From the NCBI RefSeq assembly GCF_021608225.1, contig NZ_JAKIJS010000001.1:806001-870000 (forward strand): a DNA stretch of 64,000 bases. Reading direction: 5' to 3'. Below are positions 62,163 to 64,000 of this stretch, piece by piece; positions within the stretch are counted from its first letter, which is position 1, and the number at the start of each line of letters is the position of its first letter. The notes under the pieces were generated by a model. That model made no database searches. It was not told where the DNA came from and saw only the letters and a program-made list of their open reading frames with translations. Both the position numbers and the translations under genes were made by a program. This stretch comes from Pseudalkalibacillus berkeleyi. Its GTDB lineage: Bacteria; Bacillota; Bacilli; Bacillales; Fictibacillaceae.

Positions 62163-64000
62163 ATGATTGAAAAGAAGAATTCAAATATTAACAAAGGAGC
62201 AGTGATATTATCTTTGATATTTGTCCTGCTCTTTTTCTTATTAATCGGTCGTTATTTCTATTTAGGTTGGACAGGAAAAGCTGAAGGTGTGGATTTAGAA
62301 AAGTGGGCTGAGAAAAAGTGGACAAAAAGTGACCGTCTTGATGCAAATCGAGGGACAATTTATGATCGGAACGGTAAAGCAATTGCAGAAGATATTCCTT
62401 CCTATACGGTCATCGCGATTTTAAATGAAGACTACTCGAATCACATTGAGGACCCAGCTGAAGCAGCTAGCAAACTTGCTCCAATCTTGAACATGTCAGA
62501 ATCAAGACTCAGAGATTTAATGAGTCGAGATGCTTTCCAGGTTGAATTAGGTCCGGGTGGTAATAAGATTAGTCACTCAAAGATGGAAGAAATTAAGGCA
62601 CTTGAAATTAAAGGGATAGACTTCAATAGGGAGACGAAGCGTCATTATCCAAATCAAGATTTTGCTTCTCATATCATCGGTTTTGCTACGAACGATGAGG
62701 ATGGCAATCGCAAAGGCGCGATGGGTCTCGAGAAAGCATTAGATAAATATTTACAAGAACAAGACGGCATGTTGAAGTATCAAAGTGATGGAGAGGGTTT
62801 AAAGCTACCAGACCCGAAAGAAGTCATTAAAGAGCCTAAGCATGGCGCTAGTGTTTATTTAACAATCGACGAGAAAATTCAACTATTTCTTGAAAAAGCA
62901 ATGAATAATGTAGATGAGGAATATCACCCAAAACGGATGATTGGAATCGTGGCGGATCCGAAAACAGGACAAATTCTCGCCATGTCCAATCGCCCAAGCT
63001 TCAACCCAAACGTACGTGACATTACAAACTATACGAACTATGCAGTGAGCTCAGCATTTGAGCCTGGTTCTACGATGAAGATATTCACCTTAGCTACCGC
63101 TATTGAGGAAGGCGTTTATAATGGAAACGCCGAGTATCAATCAGGGGTTTATAAAACTAAATATGAAAAGTATAGGGATCATAACAGCGGAAGAGGTTGG
63201 GGGAAAATCTCATATAATGAGGGAGTACGGAAATCATCTAACGTTGCATTTGCAAAAATAGCGAAAGAGCAATTAGGATTTGAAAAGCTCTACGAATATA
63301 TCAATGAGCGTTGGGAATTTGATGAGAAAACAGGTATTAACATTCCTGGAGAAGGAAAGCCGATTATCCAAGACCGTTATGAATCTGATAAAATTACTAC
63401 TGCATTTGGACAAGGTAGTGCCATCACTCCAATTCAACAAATTCAAGCAGCTACTGCCATTGCGAACGGTGGGAAGATGATGAAACCATATGTAATTGAA
63501 AAGATGGTAGACCCTAGCACGAAGAAAGCCATTCAAAACGCAAAACCTACTGTCGTTGGTGAACCGATATCATCTGATACAGCAAAAGAAGTCAGGGATC
63601 TTTTAAGGACTGTAGTAACAGAAGGAACAGGAAAAAATTATGACATTGATGGATATGACGTTGCTGGTAAAACAGGTACTGCTCAATTGTGGGCAAAAGA
63701 AGATGGTGTGAGTAGTTGGGATAATTACATGTTCTCGTTCCTCGGCATGGCACCTGCTGACGATCCTAAGCTTCTCGTATACGTTGCGATTGATCGTCCA
63801 GATTTAGAAGATGGAAGAGAGTCCGGCTCTGTCCCTGTTTCAAAAGTGTTCAACCCTGTTATGAAGGGGGGGCTTCAATACTTGAACATTAATCCTGAAG
63901 AAAGCTCTGAAAAATCAGAGGCGTCTATTAAAGGCGTTGAGGTTGCGGATCTAGTCGGGGAGTCATCGATTTCGACTAAACGGGATTTAGAAGAAAAGGG
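62163..64000 (+). CDS. pbpB: Septal transpeptidase PbpB (PBP2b), C-terminus beyond window
   Basis: 612 residues visible of a class B penicillin-binding protein. Membrane anchor (about 12-33), dimerisation domain starting RLDANRGTIYDRNG, transpeptidase motifs STMK (S303, K306), SSN (358-360) and KTG (503-505), and the start of a PASTA domain (VEVADLVGESS) at the cut. PASTA repeats occur in B. subtilis PbpB and SpoVD; position after ftsL says PbpB. ATG 62163 with AGGTG 8 nt upstream; an in-frame GTG nine bases earlier is inside that site. Cross-links septal peptidoglycan made by FtsW. Confidence 0.96.
   Translation, partial: MIEKKNSNINKGAVILSLIFVLLFFLLIGRYFYLGWTGKAEGVDLEKWAEKKWTKSDRLDANRGTIYDRNGKAIAEDIPSYTVIAILNEDYSNHIEDPAEAASKLAPILNMSESRLRDLMSRDAFQVELGPGGNKISHSKMEEIKALEIKGIDFNRETKRHYPNQDFASHIIGFATNDEDGNRKGAMGLEKALDKYLQEQDGMLKYQSDGEGLKLPDPKEVIKEPKHGASVYLTIDEKIQLFLEKAMNNVDEEYHPKRMIGIVADPKTGQILAMSNRPSFNPNVRDITNYTNYAVSSAFEPGSTMKIFTLATAIEEGVYNGNAEYQSGVYKTKYEKYRDHNSGRGWGKISYNEGVRKSSNVAFAKIAKEQLGFEKLYEYINERWEFDEKTGINIPGEGKPIIQDRYESDKITTAFGQGSAITPIQQIQAATAIANGGKMMKPYVIEKMVDPSTKKAIQNAKPTVVGEPISSDTAKEVRDLLRTVVTEGTGKNYDIDGYDVAGKTGTAQLWAKEDGVSSWDNYMFSFLGMAPADDPKLLVYVAIDRPDLEDGRESGSVPVSKVFNPVMKGGLQYLNINPEESSEKSEASIKGVEVADLVGESSISTKRDLEEK

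Overview
The window is a stretch of core chromosome from a low-GC, endospore-forming member of the Bacillaceae. Gene order follows the Bacillus subtilis path def-ykyA-pdhABCD-slp-SR1-speA / yktB-ykzI-yktC / ylaF-typA-ylaH-ylaI-ylaJ-ylaL-glsA-ylaN-ftsW-pycA / ctaA-ctaB-ctaCDEF / ylbA-ylbQ / bshC-mraZ-rsmH-ftsL-pbpB. Spore genes (ylaJ, ylbJ, rsfA-type ylbO, ytvI-type, ylbD), bacillithiol synthesis (bshC), a caa3-type oxidase with a cytochrome c domain fused to subunit II, and a BCCT betaine transporter support this. A salt-tolerant genus is plausible from the betaine transporter and an acidic PdhC linker, but I cannot name the genus. I see no phage, insertion sequence, CRISPR array, tRNA or rRNA.

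Region 1-7.3 kb: a cut-off Gly/Arg/Ser repeat protein, peptide deformylase, lipoprotein YkyA and the four pyruvate dehydrogenase genes, preceded by about 400 bp of non-coding DNA with an unusual palindrome and repeated octamers. Region 7.3-14.9 kb: lipoproteins, betaine transporter, polysaccharide deacetylase, two small conserved proteins, a clear homologue of the dual-function regulatory RNA SR1 with its 40-residue peptide SR1P, then speA and a flavin oxidoreductase. Region 15-29 kb: the ykt/yla block, ftsW and pyruvate carboxylase. Region 29-35 kb: haem A synthesis and caa3 oxidase, with ctaG missing after ctaF.

Region 35-60 kb: the ylb block, broken up by non-subtilis insertions: a GNAT enzyme, an AI-2E/YtvI membrane protein, a LysM-CAP protein, a PaaI thioesterase, a small lipoprotein with its Shine-Dalgarno sequence in a hairpin loop, a Cys-rich small protein, an enoyl-CoA hydratase, and a three-gene acyl-CoA carboxylase with a FadR-like palindrome inside it. 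A structured leader precedes rsmD (ylbH), and ylbN-rpmF has a perfect consensus sigma-A promoter. Region 60-64 kb: start of the division and cell wall cluster, with five 10-bp-spaced MraZ-type repeats upstream of mraZ; pbpB runs off the right end.

Functionally the window joins central carbon metabolism (PDH makes acetyl-CoA, PycA makes oxaloacetate, SR1 couples sugar status to arginine metabolism), aerobic respiration, RNA and ribosome maturation (RsmD, RsmH, TmcAL, YlbF, L32, TypA), coenzyme A synthesis (PanE, CoaD), and septal peptidoglycan synthesis (FtsW, FtsL, PbpB). Most transcription units end in strong hairpin terminators, many shared by convergent genes.
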